Positions 13,702-22,105 of a stretch of DNA of 25,210 bases are shown one piece after another. The DNA comes from an uncultured Eubacterium sp. Its GTDB lineage: Bacteria > Bacillota > Clostridia > Peptostreptococcales > Anaerovoracaceae. The translations under genes were made by a program, and so were the position numbers. The DNA is taken from NCBI GenBank assembly GCA_937900695.1, contig CALCFD010000018.1, positions 1 to 25,210 of the forward strand, read 5' to 3'. Every line of letters starts with the position of its first letter. Within the stretch, counting starts at the first letter, position 1. The notes below the pieces were generated by a model. That model did not search any database, was not told the origin of the DNA, and was given only the letters and a program-made list of their open reading frames with translations.

Positions 13702-16590
13702 GTGAAAAAGCAAAATGGTGCAAAAAAGCACAGCGGCAAACTTAAGTATGTCGCTTTGGCACTGCTAATTTTGATAGTGGTGTTTATAGGATTTATCGGC
13801 TATATCACAGACTTCTTATGGTTTAAGGAGTTAGGGTATTTAGGCGTGTTCTTTAAAAAACTATTTACACAGCTAAAGATAGGTATACCAACGTTTGTAA
13901 TTATTACATTGTTGGCATATCTTTACTTTAAGTTTATTAAAAAGGGCTATTATAAAAAGGTTATAGCCAATGAGCTTGATGAGAGCAAAAGGATAAACCT
14001 TATTTCATGGATAATGGCTGCTGTGTTTGGTGGTATTGTAACATTTTTCACAGTAAAAAATCTGTGGTTTAACTGGTTGCAGTTTGCAAACAGTACAGAA
14101 TTCGGATATGATGATCCGATATTTGGGTTAGATGTTTCATTTTATGTGTTTAAGCTAGATTTCTTACATCAGCTAAACTCACTTATCATTACAGTTTTAG
14201 CGGTATTCTTAGTACTGACATTTATCTACTATGGATTGTTGATGAGCCAAAATAATAAAAAGACTTATAGTAGTCGAGGTGGTGTAAGCTCTTTTGAGGA
14301 ATATGATAGATTTAATCAAGAAGCTCAAAGAGATTATGAAAATCCATATAGTGAAGGTGGATTTAGTAATCAATTTAAGGGTACACCGTTTGAAAAAATG
14401 GCAGAGATTTTTACAGCCAAGAAAAGTAATCAGAAAACAACTTTTGATAATGACACTGTTAAGGAACTATTTACAATAGCTTCAAAACAGATAATTATTG
14501 CAGGTGTATTATTATTTGTTATGCTTGGCATACATTTTGTGTTAAAGCAGTTTGAACTTCTTTATACACATAACGGCACAGTGTATGGTGCAGGATATAC
14601 AGATGTAAACGTAACTTTATGGGTTTATAGAGTGCTAGCTGTATTATCTGTAATAGGCGCATTATCAGTTATTATCGGTGTTAAAAAACATAAGATTAAA
14701 CTTATTGCAGTGGTTCCTGTTGCTATGATAGTAGTTAGTCTTGTTGGAACAGGTATAGGCATAGGCGTTCAGAACTTAGTTGTTTCTCCAAATGAAATCG
14801 CTAAGGAAAGTAAATATTTAGAAAGAAATATCGAGTTTACTCAAAAGGCTTATGGTTTAGATAATGTAACAACAAAACCATTTGCAGCTAATAATAAGCT
14901 TACAAATCAGGATATTAAGAATAACAGTGAAACTATTTCTAATATTCGTATCAATGATTATACCCCAGCTGAAAAATTCTATAATCAGACTCAGTCAATT
15001 AGACAGTATTATGCATTTAAGGATGTTGATGTGGATAGATATATGGTAAACGGTGAATATACACAGACATTTTTATCTGCTAGAGAAATTGATGAAGAGA
15101 AGATTAGTCAGACTTGGTTAAATAAGCACCTTAAGTATACTCATGGTTATGGTATAACTTTATCAAGAGTAGATGAAGTTACACCAAATGGTCAGCCAGA
15201 AATGTTGATAGATAACATTCCACCAGAATCTGATGCTAAGGAAATAGATATTAAGAGACCTGAAATATATTTTGGTGAGCTTACTGACAAGTATGCTATT
15301 GTTGGGGCAGATGAAGACGAATTTGATTACCCTAACGGAGATAGTAATAAATATACAAGATATGAAGGAACTGCAGGTATCAAGCTAAATCCATTTAATA
15401 GATTAGCATTTGCTATTAGAGAGCAGAGTTTAAAATTATTAGTATCTTCAAATATTGATAGTAAATCAAGAATTATCATTAATAGAAATATAAGTGATAG
15501 AGTTGAAAAAATCATGCCATACCTTCAGTATGATAAAGATCCATATATCATAACTGATAATGGCAGATTGTATTGGATGATAGATGCATATACATCAAGT
15601 ACGCATTTTCCATATTCAGAGCCATATGATGTAGCAAATAATAAGACTAACTACATTAGAAACTCAGTTAAGGTAGTAATTGATGCATACAATGGAGATG
15701 TAGATTATTATGTGGTTGATGAAAAAGATCCGATAGCTATGACATTTAAAAAGACTTATCCTACATTATTTAAGAGTATTGATAAGATGCCAGAAGGGAT
15801 TAAATCTCATATGAGATATCCATCTGAATTATTTGCAACTCAGGCTAAGGTATATAGCAGATACCACATGAACGATGTAAGAGTTTTTTACCAAAACGAA
15901 GACCTTTGGGATGTAGCTAAGGAAATATATGGAACTGAAGAACAGTCTATGGAACCAAACTACTATATTATGAATCTTCCTGGAGAAAAGAAGGCAGAAT
16001 TTGTAAGTTCAATTCCTTTTACTCCAAAGGATAAGAAAAATATGACAGGTCTTATGATAGCACGTAATGATGGTGAAAATTATGGCGAGTTAGTGCTTTA
16101 TAAATTGCCAAAAAGCAAGGTGGTTTATGGACCTAGACAAATAGAAGCACAAATTGACCAGCATACAGAAATTTCTAAGGAATTTTCTTTATGGAATAGT
16201 TCAGGATCTACATATTCAAGAGGTAATATGTTTGTAATTCCTATTGAGGAATCATTGCTTTATGTAGAGCCTGTATACCTTGAGGCATCAGAATCATCTA
16301 TTCCGGAAGTGAAAAGAGTAATTGTAGCATACGGAGATAAGATTGCTTATGAAAAAACTCTTGGTGAAGCTTTGGAATCATTATTTGGTGAAGGTGCAAC
16401 AAGTACATCTCCATCAAGTGGTGTTAAACCAGGCGGTAAAAAGGATGAGGATAAGATAAGCAACAAGGATTTAATTGATAAAGCTAATGAGGCATATTCT
16501 AATGCGATAAACGCACAGAAAAATGGCGATTGGGCAAAATACGGTGAATATATGGATAATCTAGAAGATTATCTAAAAAAATTAAAATAA
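13702..16590 (+). CDS. UPF0182 (COG1615) large membrane protein
   Basis: This 962-residue protein matches the usual UPF0182 size. An N-terminal block of about seven helices starts near 15-36, 61-78, 99-119, 157-180, 263-281, 306-328 and 334-356. The family motif DFLWFKELGYLGVFF is at 37-51. A long extracellular domain follows, which includes SIRQYYAFKDVDVDRYMVNG and YPSELFATQAKVYSRYH. The C-terminal helical hairpin (AINAQKNGDWAKYGEYMDNL) is also typical. The start is GTG, with AGGAGGG 7 nt upstream, and lies 20 nt after the preceding stop. The family has no established biochemical function. Position suggests it works with the two upstream membrane proteins. Confidence 0.9.
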   Translation: MKKQNGAKKHSGKLKYVALALLILIVVFIGFIGYITDFLWFKELGYLGVFFKKLFTQLKIGIPTFVIITLLAYLYFKFIKKGYYKKVIANELDESKRINLISWIMAAVFGGIVTFFTVKNLWFNWLQFANSTEFGYDDPIFGLDVSFYVFKLDFLHQLNSLIITVLAVFLVLTFIYYGLLMSQNNKKTYSSRGGVSSFEEYDRFNQEAQRDYENPYSEGGFSNQFKGTPFEKMAEIFTAKKSNQKTTFDNDTVKELFTIASKQIIIAGVLLFVMLGIHFVLKQFELLYTHNGTVYGAGYTDVNVTLWVYRVLAVLSVIGALSVIIGVKKHKIKLIAVVPVAMIVVSLVGTGIGIGVQNLVVSPNEIAKESKYLERNIEFTQKAYGLDNVTTKPFAANNKLTNQDIKNNSETISNIRINDYTPAEKFYNQTQSIRQYYAFKDVDVDRYMVNGEYTQTFLSAREIDEEKISQTWLNKHLKYTHGYGITLSRVDEVTPNGQPEMLIDNIPPESDAKEIDIKRPEIYFGELTDKYAIVGADEDEFDYPNGDSNKYTRYEGTAGIKLNPFNRLAFAIREQSLKLLVSSNIDSKSRIIINRNISDRVEKIMPYLQYDKDPYIITDNGRLYWMIDAYTSSTHFPYSEPYDVANNKTNYIRNSVKVVIDAYNGDVDYYVVDEKDPIAMTFKKTYPTLFKSIDKMPEGIKSHMRYPSELFATQAKVYSRYHMNDVRVFYQNEDLWDVAKEIYGTEEQSMEPNYYIMNLPGEKKAEFVSSIPFTPKDKKNMTGLMIARNDGENYGELVLYKLPKSKVVYGPRQIEAQIDQHTEISKEFSLWNSSGSTYSRGNMFVIPIEESLLYVEPVYLEASESSIPEVKRVIVAYGDKIAYEKTLGEALESLFGEGATSTSPSSGVKPGGKKDEDKISNKDLIDKANEAYSNAINAQKNGDWAKYGEYMDNLEDYLKKLK

Positions 16591-16597
16591 CTTAAGA

Positions 16598-16631
16598 GAT
16601 ATTGACCGTGCTAGTTTGCACGGTCAATATC
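16598..16631. other. Perfect 14-bp hairpin without T-run, upstream of glutamine synthetase
   Basis: Arms 16598-16611 and 16618-16631 are exactly complementary around a 6-nt loop (TAGTTT). It starts 8 nt after the UPF0182 stop and ends about 9 nt before GGAGG of the glutamine synthetase gene. Neither strand has a T-run, so it is not a standard intrinsic terminator. It may shield the 5' end of a processed message or partly attenuate readthrough. Confidence 0.7.
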
Positions 16632-16650
16632 AGTTGAAATGGAGGCAGCG

Positions 16651-18567
16651 ATGTTTAATTGCGATTTAGATAAGATGCTTTACTGCATACCGCCAGAGCA
16701 GCATAATAAAGAGGATTTGACAAGAATTTTAGGGCAACATCCAGAAGTAAAGTTTGTGTCGTTTGTTGGTATTGATATGAGTGGTAATGATACTGATGAA
16801 AAAATACCAGTACCTACATTTTTAGAAGACTATGATAAACTTATGACATCAGGGGTGCAGACTGACGGTTCTTCAGTAGTACTTCCTAACATAGCGGTAT
16901 TAAACAATGCCAAGGTTGATATTGTTCCAGATAAGGATGCTAATTGGTATGTGGATCATAACTTAATTCATATTCATGAAAAGACTAACTTGCCTATAGG
17001 AACATTGAGAATTCCATCATTTCTAATTCATAATGATGTAGCTGAGGTAGGTTCAAGAGTTATACTAAGAGATAGTATTAATATTTTTGAAGAAGAACTT
17101 TTAAAAATATTAAGAGCAAATCCATATGCTTTTGATAATATGGGATTAGATAGTGTAGATGAAATAGATGAGCTTGTTTTAACATCAGCAACTGAGCTAG
17201 AGTTTTGGGTAAAAACTCCAGATGATCAGACTGATAGGGAAGAACTTTCAACAGCACAGGTCCTAAAAGAGCAGTATTGGAAGAGAACAGTAGGGCCTGT
17301 TAGAACTGCTTTAGAAAAATCTCTTATCGTTTTAGATAAATATGGTTTTGGTGTTGAAATGGGACATAAAGAAGTTGGTGGTGTTAAGGCTAAGATGAGT
17401 AACTCTGGGACTTATGACCATGTTATGGAGCAGCTTGAAATTGACTGGAAATATAGTACAGCTCTTCAGGCAGCAGATAACGAAAATATGGTAAAATATA
17501 TTGTAAGAGATGTATTTAGAGTTCATGGTCTTGAAGTTACATTTGCTGCTAAGCCATTACCAGGTATTGCAGGAAGTGGTGAACATACTCACTTAGGTGT
17601 TGCTGCAAGATTGAAAAATGGTAAGCTAGTTAATTTATTTAGCCCTAAGGACATGACAAAAGATTTTGCAAGTCCTGTAGGATTTGGAGCGCTTATGGGT
17701 CTACTTAAAAACTACGAAGCAGTAAATCCTTTTGTAGCGCCAAATAACGATGCCTTTAATAGATTAAAACCAGGTTATGAAGCTCCTGTTTGCGTAGTAA
17801 CATCACTTGGCCATAATCCTAATTTACCATCAAGAAATAGAACAGTTTTACTTGGTTTGATTAGAGATATAAATAATCCTCTTGCAACTAGATTTGAGTT
17901 AAGAGGCCCTTGTCCAACAGCTAATACATATCTTATTATAGCTGCTGCATATATGGCTATGCTAGATGGTATTAGAGCGGCTCTTGAAAATGGTAAAACT
18001 TCTGAAGAACTTGAAAAATCAATTTCAAAGAAGCTTGGAGAAGAAGATTTTTATCTAGAAAAAGATAGAATATATAGAAGTGAAGAAAATGTTTACGATA
18101 GCTATACTCCAGCTGAAAGAGATGCTTACTTTGGAAGAGCGCCTAGAACAGTTTGGGAAAATTTATGTGCATTTGAAGATCATCCAGAAAAGATGAATGT
18201 TTTAAGTGTAGGAAATGTAATGGGTGAAGTAACATTAGAGTCATTTAGACAGGCCATGTTAAATCAGTGGGCAATAGAGCTGCACGATAGAATCATTCCT
18301 AATAATATGGATCTTATTAGAAGTACAACTAAACAGCATTTAGATGGTGACTGTGCTGACTATGATGTAGCATACTGGACTAAAATTGATAAGCTACGTA
18401 ATTACTTAGGAAGAAATACTTTGACAGAGCCTTGCTTGCTTGCAAGAATTATAAATTCTCTTGATGCAGGTGATTATCAGACAGCTTCGGATTTGCAGAT
18501 AGAGATGACAGAGAAGGTGGAACAGTTATCACACCTATATATGATGTATAAGAGAAACTTATTTTAA
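16651..18567 (+). CDS. Atypical long glutamine synthetase
   Basis: This protein makes glutamine from glutamate, ammonia and ATP. All the expected active-site blocks are visible in order: DGSS (72-75), the ATELEFW metal ligands (E182, E184), GHKEVGGVKAKM (238-249), PLPGIAGSGEHTHLG (302-316), RLKPGYEAP (371-379) and RFELRGP (414-420). At 638 aa it is longer than GSI (about 440-470) and shorter than GlnN-type GSIII (about 700-730), with an added C-terminal region after 450 containing AYFGRAPRTVWENL. The start at 16651 has GGAGG 5 nt upstream. The ATG at 16639 overlaps that site and is rejected. No separate promoter is visible, so it is probably reached by readthrough past the hairpin or from a promoter I cannot see. 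Confidence 0.88.
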   Translation: MFNCDLDKMLYCIPPEQHNKEDLTRILGQHPEVKFVSFVGIDMSGNDTDEKIPVPTFLEDYDKLMTSGVQTDGSSVVLPNIAVLNNAKVDIVPDKDANWYVDHNLIHIHEKTNLPIGTLRIPSFLIHNDVAEVGSRVILRDSINIFEEELLKILRANPYAFDNMGLDSVDEIDELVLTSATELEFWVKTPDDQTDREELSTAQVLKEQYWKRTVGPVRTALEKSLIVLDKYGFGVEMGHKEVGGVKAKMSNSGTYDHVMEQLEIDWKYSTALQAADNENMVKYIVRDVFRVHGLEVTFAAKPLPGIAGSGEHTHLGVAARLKNGKLVNLFSPKDMTKDFASPVGFGALMGLLKNYEAVNPFVAPNNDAFNRLKPGYEAPVCVVTSLGHNPNLPSRNRTVLLGLIRDINNPLATRFELRGPCPTANTYLIIAAAYMAMLDGIRAALENGKTSEELEKSISKKLGEEDFYLEKDRIYRSEENVYDSYTPAERDAYFGRAPRTVWENLCAFEDHPEKMNVLSVGNVMGEVTLESFRQAMLNQWAIELHDRIIPNNMDLIRSTTKQHLDGDCADYDVAYWTKIDKLRNYLGRNTLTEPCLLARIINSLDAGDYQTASDLQIEMTEKVEQLSHLYMMYKRNLF

Positions 18568-18594
18568 ATTAAATATAGAGGAGAGTTGTTTAAG

Positions 18595-19869
18595 ATGTTA
18601 GATATTAAAAGAATAAGAGAAGATTTTGACGGTGTAAAAGCAGCAGTAGAAAGAAGATTGCAGGGAGACTATGGTATTGATAGAATTCCGGAACTTGATA
18701 AAAAGAGAAGAGAGCTTCTTGGTGTTGTAGAACAGATGAAAAATAAGCAATCAACAGCCTCAAAGGACATTCCTAAATTAAAGAAGGAAGGTAAAGATAC
18801 AACTGAGTTAATGGCAGAATTAAAGAAGCTATCAGATGAAATCAAAGTTTTAGATGGACAGGTTTCAGAAGTTGAAGCACAGTTAAGAGAAGCTTTATTA
18901 AATGTTCCAAACACTCCAAACGAAAGTGTTCCAACGGGTAAAGACGACAGCGAAAACGTTGAAATAAGAAAAGTAGGAGAACCTACAACATTTGATTTTG
19001 AATACAAAGCTCACTGGGATATCGGAACAGATTTAGATATTTTAGATTTTGAAAGAGCTTCAAAAATTGCAGGAACTAGATTTACAGTTTACAAAGGTAA
19101 AGGTGCTAGACTTGAAAGAGCAGTTGCTAACTTCATGTTAAACTTACATACTGAAGAACATGGATTTACAGAAATCCTTCCTCCATACATGGTAAATAGA
19201 GATGCTATGACAGGAACAGGTCAGTTACCTAAGTTTGAAGATGATATGTTCCATGTACCAGCTAAGGACTTCTTTATGATTCCAACTGCTGAAGTACCTG
19301 TAACAAACTTAAGAAGTAACGAAATCGTAAGTGAAGAAGAACTTCCAATTTACTATACAGCTTTCACTCCATGTTGGAGAAAAGAAGCTGGTTCAGCTGG
19401 TAGAGATACTAGAGGTCTTATTAGACAGCATCAGTTTAACAAGGTTGAATTAGTTAAATTTGTTAAGCCAGAAACTTCATATGATGAACTTGAAACACTA
19501 GTAAATGCAGCTGAAGAAGTACTAAAGAGACTAGAAATTCCATATAGAGTAGTAGTATTAAGCTCAGGAGACTTAGGATTCTCATCAGCTAAAACTTATG
19601 ATATTGAAGTATGGATGCCTTCATATGGAAGATATGTAGAAATTTCTTCATGCTCAAACTTTGAAGATTATCAGGCAAGAAGAGCTAACATCAGATTTAG
19701 ACCTGATGGCAAGGGCAAGCCAGAATTCGTACATACATTAAACGGGTCAGGTCTTGCAGTAGGAAGAACTGTTGCTGCTATTTTAGAAAATTATCAGCAG
19801 GCTGATGGGTCTGTAAAAGTTCCAGAAGTATTAAAACCTTACATGGGTTGTGACGTTATTACTAAATAG
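18595..19869 (+). CDS. serS: Seryl-tRNA synthetase
   Basis: This 424-residue enzyme charges tRNA-Ser. It has the N-terminal tRNA-binding coiled coil (about 10-105), then the class II catalytic core. Motif 2 runs FTPCWRKEAGSAGRDTRG at about 257-275 with GLIRQHQF following, and motif 3 is NGSGLAVGRTVAAILENYQ at about 383-401. The opening MLDIKRIRE is typical. I chose the ATG at 18595, which has GAGGAG at 18578-18583. A TTG at 18586 would abut the site and has no family support. It lies 27 nt after glutamine synthetase and 14 nt before the decarboxylase. No T-box leader is present. Confidence 0.97.
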   Translation: MLDIKRIREDFDGVKAAVERRLQGDYGIDRIPELDKKRRELLGVVEQMKNKQSTASKDIPKLKKEGKDTTELMAELKKLSDEIKVLDGQVSEVEAQLREALLNVPNTPNESVPTGKDDSENVEIRKVGEPTTFDFEYKAHWDIGTDLDILDFERASKIAGTRFTVYKGKGARLERAVANFMLNLHTEEHGFTEILPPYMVNRDAMTGTGQLPKFEDDMFHVPAKDFFMIPTAEVPVTNLRSNEIVSEEELPIYYTAFTPCWRKEAGSAGRDTRGLIRQHQFNKVELVKFVKPETSYDELETLVNAAEEVLKRLEIPYRVVVLSSGDLGFSSAKTYDIEVWMPSYGRYVEISSCSNFEDYQARRANIRFRPDGKGKPEFVHTLNGSGLAVGRTVAAILENYQQADGSVKVPEVLKPYMGCDVITK

Positions 19870-19883
19870 TTAAGTGTATTGCT

Positions 19884-21338
19884 ATGAGAGAATACTTAGT
19901 AAGTCACGCAAATAAAAATAGAATATCATTTCATATGCCAGGCCATAAAGGTTCTGGCATATATAAAATGTACGGATATGAAGATTTTTTAGATCGACTT
20001 ATGGATTGTGATATAACAGAAATCATTGGCGCAGATAATTTGTATCAGCCGGAAGGCATTATAAAAAGTGCTGAGGATATGTATCAAAAACTTTATGAAG
20101 TCGAAAAAAGTTTTTTACTAGTAAATGGCACTACGTGTGGAATTATTGCTGCTATTTTAGCTAGCGTAGAGCCTGGCAAAAAGCTTCTTATGTCACGAGG
20201 ATGTCATAAATCGACATATAACGGTGCAAAACTAGCAGGCGCCATTCCTGTATATGTGCAGCCTAAAACTATAAAGGAAGCCGGTATTATGGGGCATGTG
20301 GACTGCATGGATATAAAAAAAGCTTTAGATGAAGATGATGATATTCAGGCGGTAATATTACCAAGCCCTAATTATTACGGTATATGTAGCGACATCAAGG
20401 CTATCGCTGATGTGGTTCATGAAAAGGATAAAATATTAATTGTAGATCAAGCTCATGGAGCTCATCTAAAATTTTTTCATAAATATGGAGTTGGGGAAGG
20501 TATGCCTCTTGCTGCAGAGGATTGTGGTGCTGATATAGTTATAAATAGTATACATAAAACTTTAGCAAGCTTTACTCAAAGTGCTATTTTAAATGTGGTA
20601 AGCAAGAAAGTTGACTATCATGATATACTGGAAAAAATTCAGCTTATTCAGTCGACAAGCCCATCATATTTATTAATGTGTTCCCTTGCAATTAATGCGG
20701 AAATTATTAAAAAGCATGGGGAAGAGTTATTTCGCAAGTGGAGAAATGACATCGATTGGTTTTATAATAAAGCTAAGGACATCGAGGGGCTTATTTTAGT
20801 CGATTGCCCTAATTTAGATAAGACTAAACTAAATATGAATTTGGGTGCATGTGGTATTAGAGGATATGCGTTTGAGCAATTTTTATTTAAGAAGAAAATT
20901 TTGTGTGAGCTGGTGACTGGCGATATTGTAATGGGTATGACGGGCATAGGTAATGTTCGATATGATTATCAGAAACTATATGATGGTATAGTTGATTGCA
21001 TTGAAGAGTTAGGTGCTTATGAAGGTCAAAGAGGTGGCTTTTATGAAAATCGAAAGTTAATTGTAAATAAGCAATATACTAGTAATTGTAACGCATTTAT
21101 CATTCCTAGTCCGGGTATAGTCATGCCTCACGGTAAGGAGAAAGAACTAGTTTCACTTGAAGGTGCTAGTGGCAGAATTTCAGCTGTGAATGTTACGCCA
21201 TATCCACCTGGAATACCTTATGCTTGTCCTGGTGAGCAACTGACAGATGAAATAATTGAAGAACTAATAAATTTAAGAGAGCAAAAGAAACTGATATATG
21301 GGGTATCAGAAGACGGGCAAATTTACGTTTATAAATAA
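19884..21338 (+). CDS. Orn/Lys/Arg decarboxylase-family PLP enzyme (short form)
   Basis: This 484-residue fold-type I PLP enzyme has MPGHKG (18-23), DQAHGAH (188-194) and the PLP-lysine motif NSIHKTLASFTQSA (K225). The C-terminal half holds the PSPGIVMPHG and PPGIPYACPGE blocks. It lacks the N-terminal wing domain of the E. coli enzymes and matches the short Bacillus SpeA/YaaO-type form, so arginine, lysine or ornithine are possible substrates and I cannot tell which. The ATG has no visible Shine-Dalgarno sequence (TTAAGTGTATTGCT precedes it). It may depend on translational coupling to serS, 14 nt upstream. No other polyamine gene is in the window. Confidence 0.88.
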   Translation: MREYLVSHANKNRISFHMPGHKGSGIYKMYGYEDFLDRLMDCDITEIIGADNLYQPEGIIKSAEDMYQKLYEVEKSFLLVNGTTCGIIAAILASVEPGKKLLMSRGCHKSTYNGAKLAGAIPVYVQPKTIKEAGIMGHVDCMDIKKALDEDDDIQAVILPSPNYYGICSDIKAIADVVHEKDKILIVDQAHGAHLKFFHKYGVGEGMPLAAEDCGADIVINSIHKTLASFTQSAILNVVSKKVDYHDILEKIQLIQSTSPSYLLMCSLAINAEIIKKHGEELFRKWRNDIDWFYNKAKDIEGLILVDCPNLDKTKLNMNLGACGIRGYAFEQFLFKKKILCELVTGDIVMGMTGIGNVRYDYQKLYDGIVDCIEELGAYEGQRGGFYENRKLIVNKQYTSNCNAFIIPSPGIVMPHGKEKELVSLEGASGRISAVNVTPYPPGIPYACPGEQLTDEIIEELINLREQKKLIYGVSEDGQIYVYK

Positions 21339-21769
21339 TGTTGACGCAAATTGTAGATATAGTTGTAATATTTCTCGTAGGAATAGCTGCGGCTGTTGAT
21401 ATTAAAAAGCAGATTATTCCAGACAGCATCAATGGGCTGATTTTTGCGCTAGCTATTTTGAGGGTCATAATTGGAGATAACTTGGCGCTAAATGAAAGAA
21501 TTTTAGGGTTCTTTTCAGTATCTTTGTTTATGATAATTATAAATCTGATTATCAAGGATGCTTTTGGCGGCGGAGATATTAAGCTGATGGCAGTTCTAGG
21601 TGCTTATTACGGTGTGAGAATTGTGGTTTTAAGTGCAATTTATGGTATTTTATTATCCGGAATTTGTGGTATTATATTATTAATAACAAATGTAAAAAAT
21701 CTAAAGGATAGCTTTGCATTAGGACCGTTTTTAGTGGTTGGCATATTTTATGTTCTTTGGATAAATTGA
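21338..21769 (+). CDS. A24-type prepilin peptidase-like membrane protein (TadV/CpaA type)
   Basis: This 143-residue protein has about five hydrophobic helices. The two aspartates of the aspartic prepilin-peptidase family are both present: D21 in AAAVDIKKQIIPD and D80 in FGGGDIKLM. It lacks the N-terminal methyltransferase domain of PilD, as in the TadV/CpaA group. Its ATG overlaps the decarboxylase stop by 1 nt (TAATG) with no Shine-Dalgarno, so translation probably depends on coupling. No pilin, secretion ATPase or competence gene is present here, so its substrate must be encoded elsewhere. It could also be a truncated or relict peptidase, but both catalytic motifs are intact. Confidence 0.82.
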   Translation: MLTQIVDIVVIFLVGIAAAVDIKKQIIPDSINGLIFALAILRVIIGDNLALNERILGFFSVSLFMIIINLIIKDAFGGGDIKLMAVLGAYYGVRIVVLSAIYGILLSGICGIILLITNVKNLKDSFALGPFLVVGIFYVLWIN

Positions 21770-21788
21770 TAGAAAAGAGGTGCAAGCG

Positions 21789-21911
21789 ATGGATACACGT
21801 ACAATAGTAGGTATCGCTCTTATAGTTGCTGGTGTAGCAACTTTAATTTGGTATCGTCATAAAAAGAAAAATGAAAAGGATGACTATACCGAAAGATTAG
21901 GATTAAGATAG
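21789..21911 (+). CDS. 40-residue single-pass membrane peptide, function unknown
   Basis: A clean 41-codon frame opens at the ATG at 21789 and ends at TAG 21909-21911. The AAAGAGGTG site lies 6-8 nt upstream. The product has a short N-terminus (MDTRT), one helix at about 6-22 (IVGIALIVAGVATLIWY), a positive cluster (RHKKK, 23-27) and a charged tail ending TERLGLR. Helix-then-lysine topology predicts the C-terminus in the cytoplasm. It follows the prepilin peptidase by 19 nt and precedes a terminator by 13 nt. I do not recognise a family. The ribosome site, spacing and tidy hydrophobic/positive layout support a real gene. Confidence 0.65.
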   Translation: MDTRTIVGIALIVAGVATLIWYRHKKKNEKDDYTERLGLR

Positions 21912-21924
21912 CAAAAGTATAATT

Positions 21925-21967
21925 AAGGCTATAGCATCAAATAATTTTGAGCGCGTAGCCTTTTTTT
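21925..21967 (+). terminator. Terminator of the glutamine synthetase-to-small-peptide operon
   Basis: AAGGCTA (21925-21931) pairs perfectly with TAGCCTT (21956-21962), extended by a T.G pair, and seven T residues follow the arm. The loop is long (about 24 nt). Confidence 0.75.
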
Positions 21968-22020
21968 CAAATACATATATAAAAATATTACGAAAATGCA
22001 AAATTTATACTATAAGTATG

Positions 22021-22049
22021 TTGAAAAATAGAAGATTTTAATATAGAAT
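22021..22049 (+). promoter_or_regulatory. guaBA promoter
   Basis: TTGAAA (22021-22026) and TAGAAT (22044-22049) each match consensus at 5 of 6 bases with a 17-bp spacer. The predicted start is near 22056, about 50 nt before the guaB ATG. ATAGAATAAA occurs twice (22043-22052 and 22066-22075). Confidence 0.65.
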
Positions 22050-22105
22050 AAAGTATTACTTGAGAATAGAATAAATTGTAGTTGTATATAGGAAAAGGAG
22101 GACAC

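Noticed and set aside
16602..16631. Promoter for glutamine synthetase starting at TTGACC (16602)
   Set aside because: The TTGACC is part of the perfect hairpin and no acceptable -10 box lies 16-18 bp downstream.
18586..18594. TTG start for serS
   Set aside because: It abuts the ribosome site with no spacing, while the ATG at 18595 gives the standard MLDIKRIRE beginning.
22082..22105. TTG start for guaB
   Set aside because: It lies upstream of the GGAGG that serves the ATG at 22106 and adds residues that encode the ribosome site itself.
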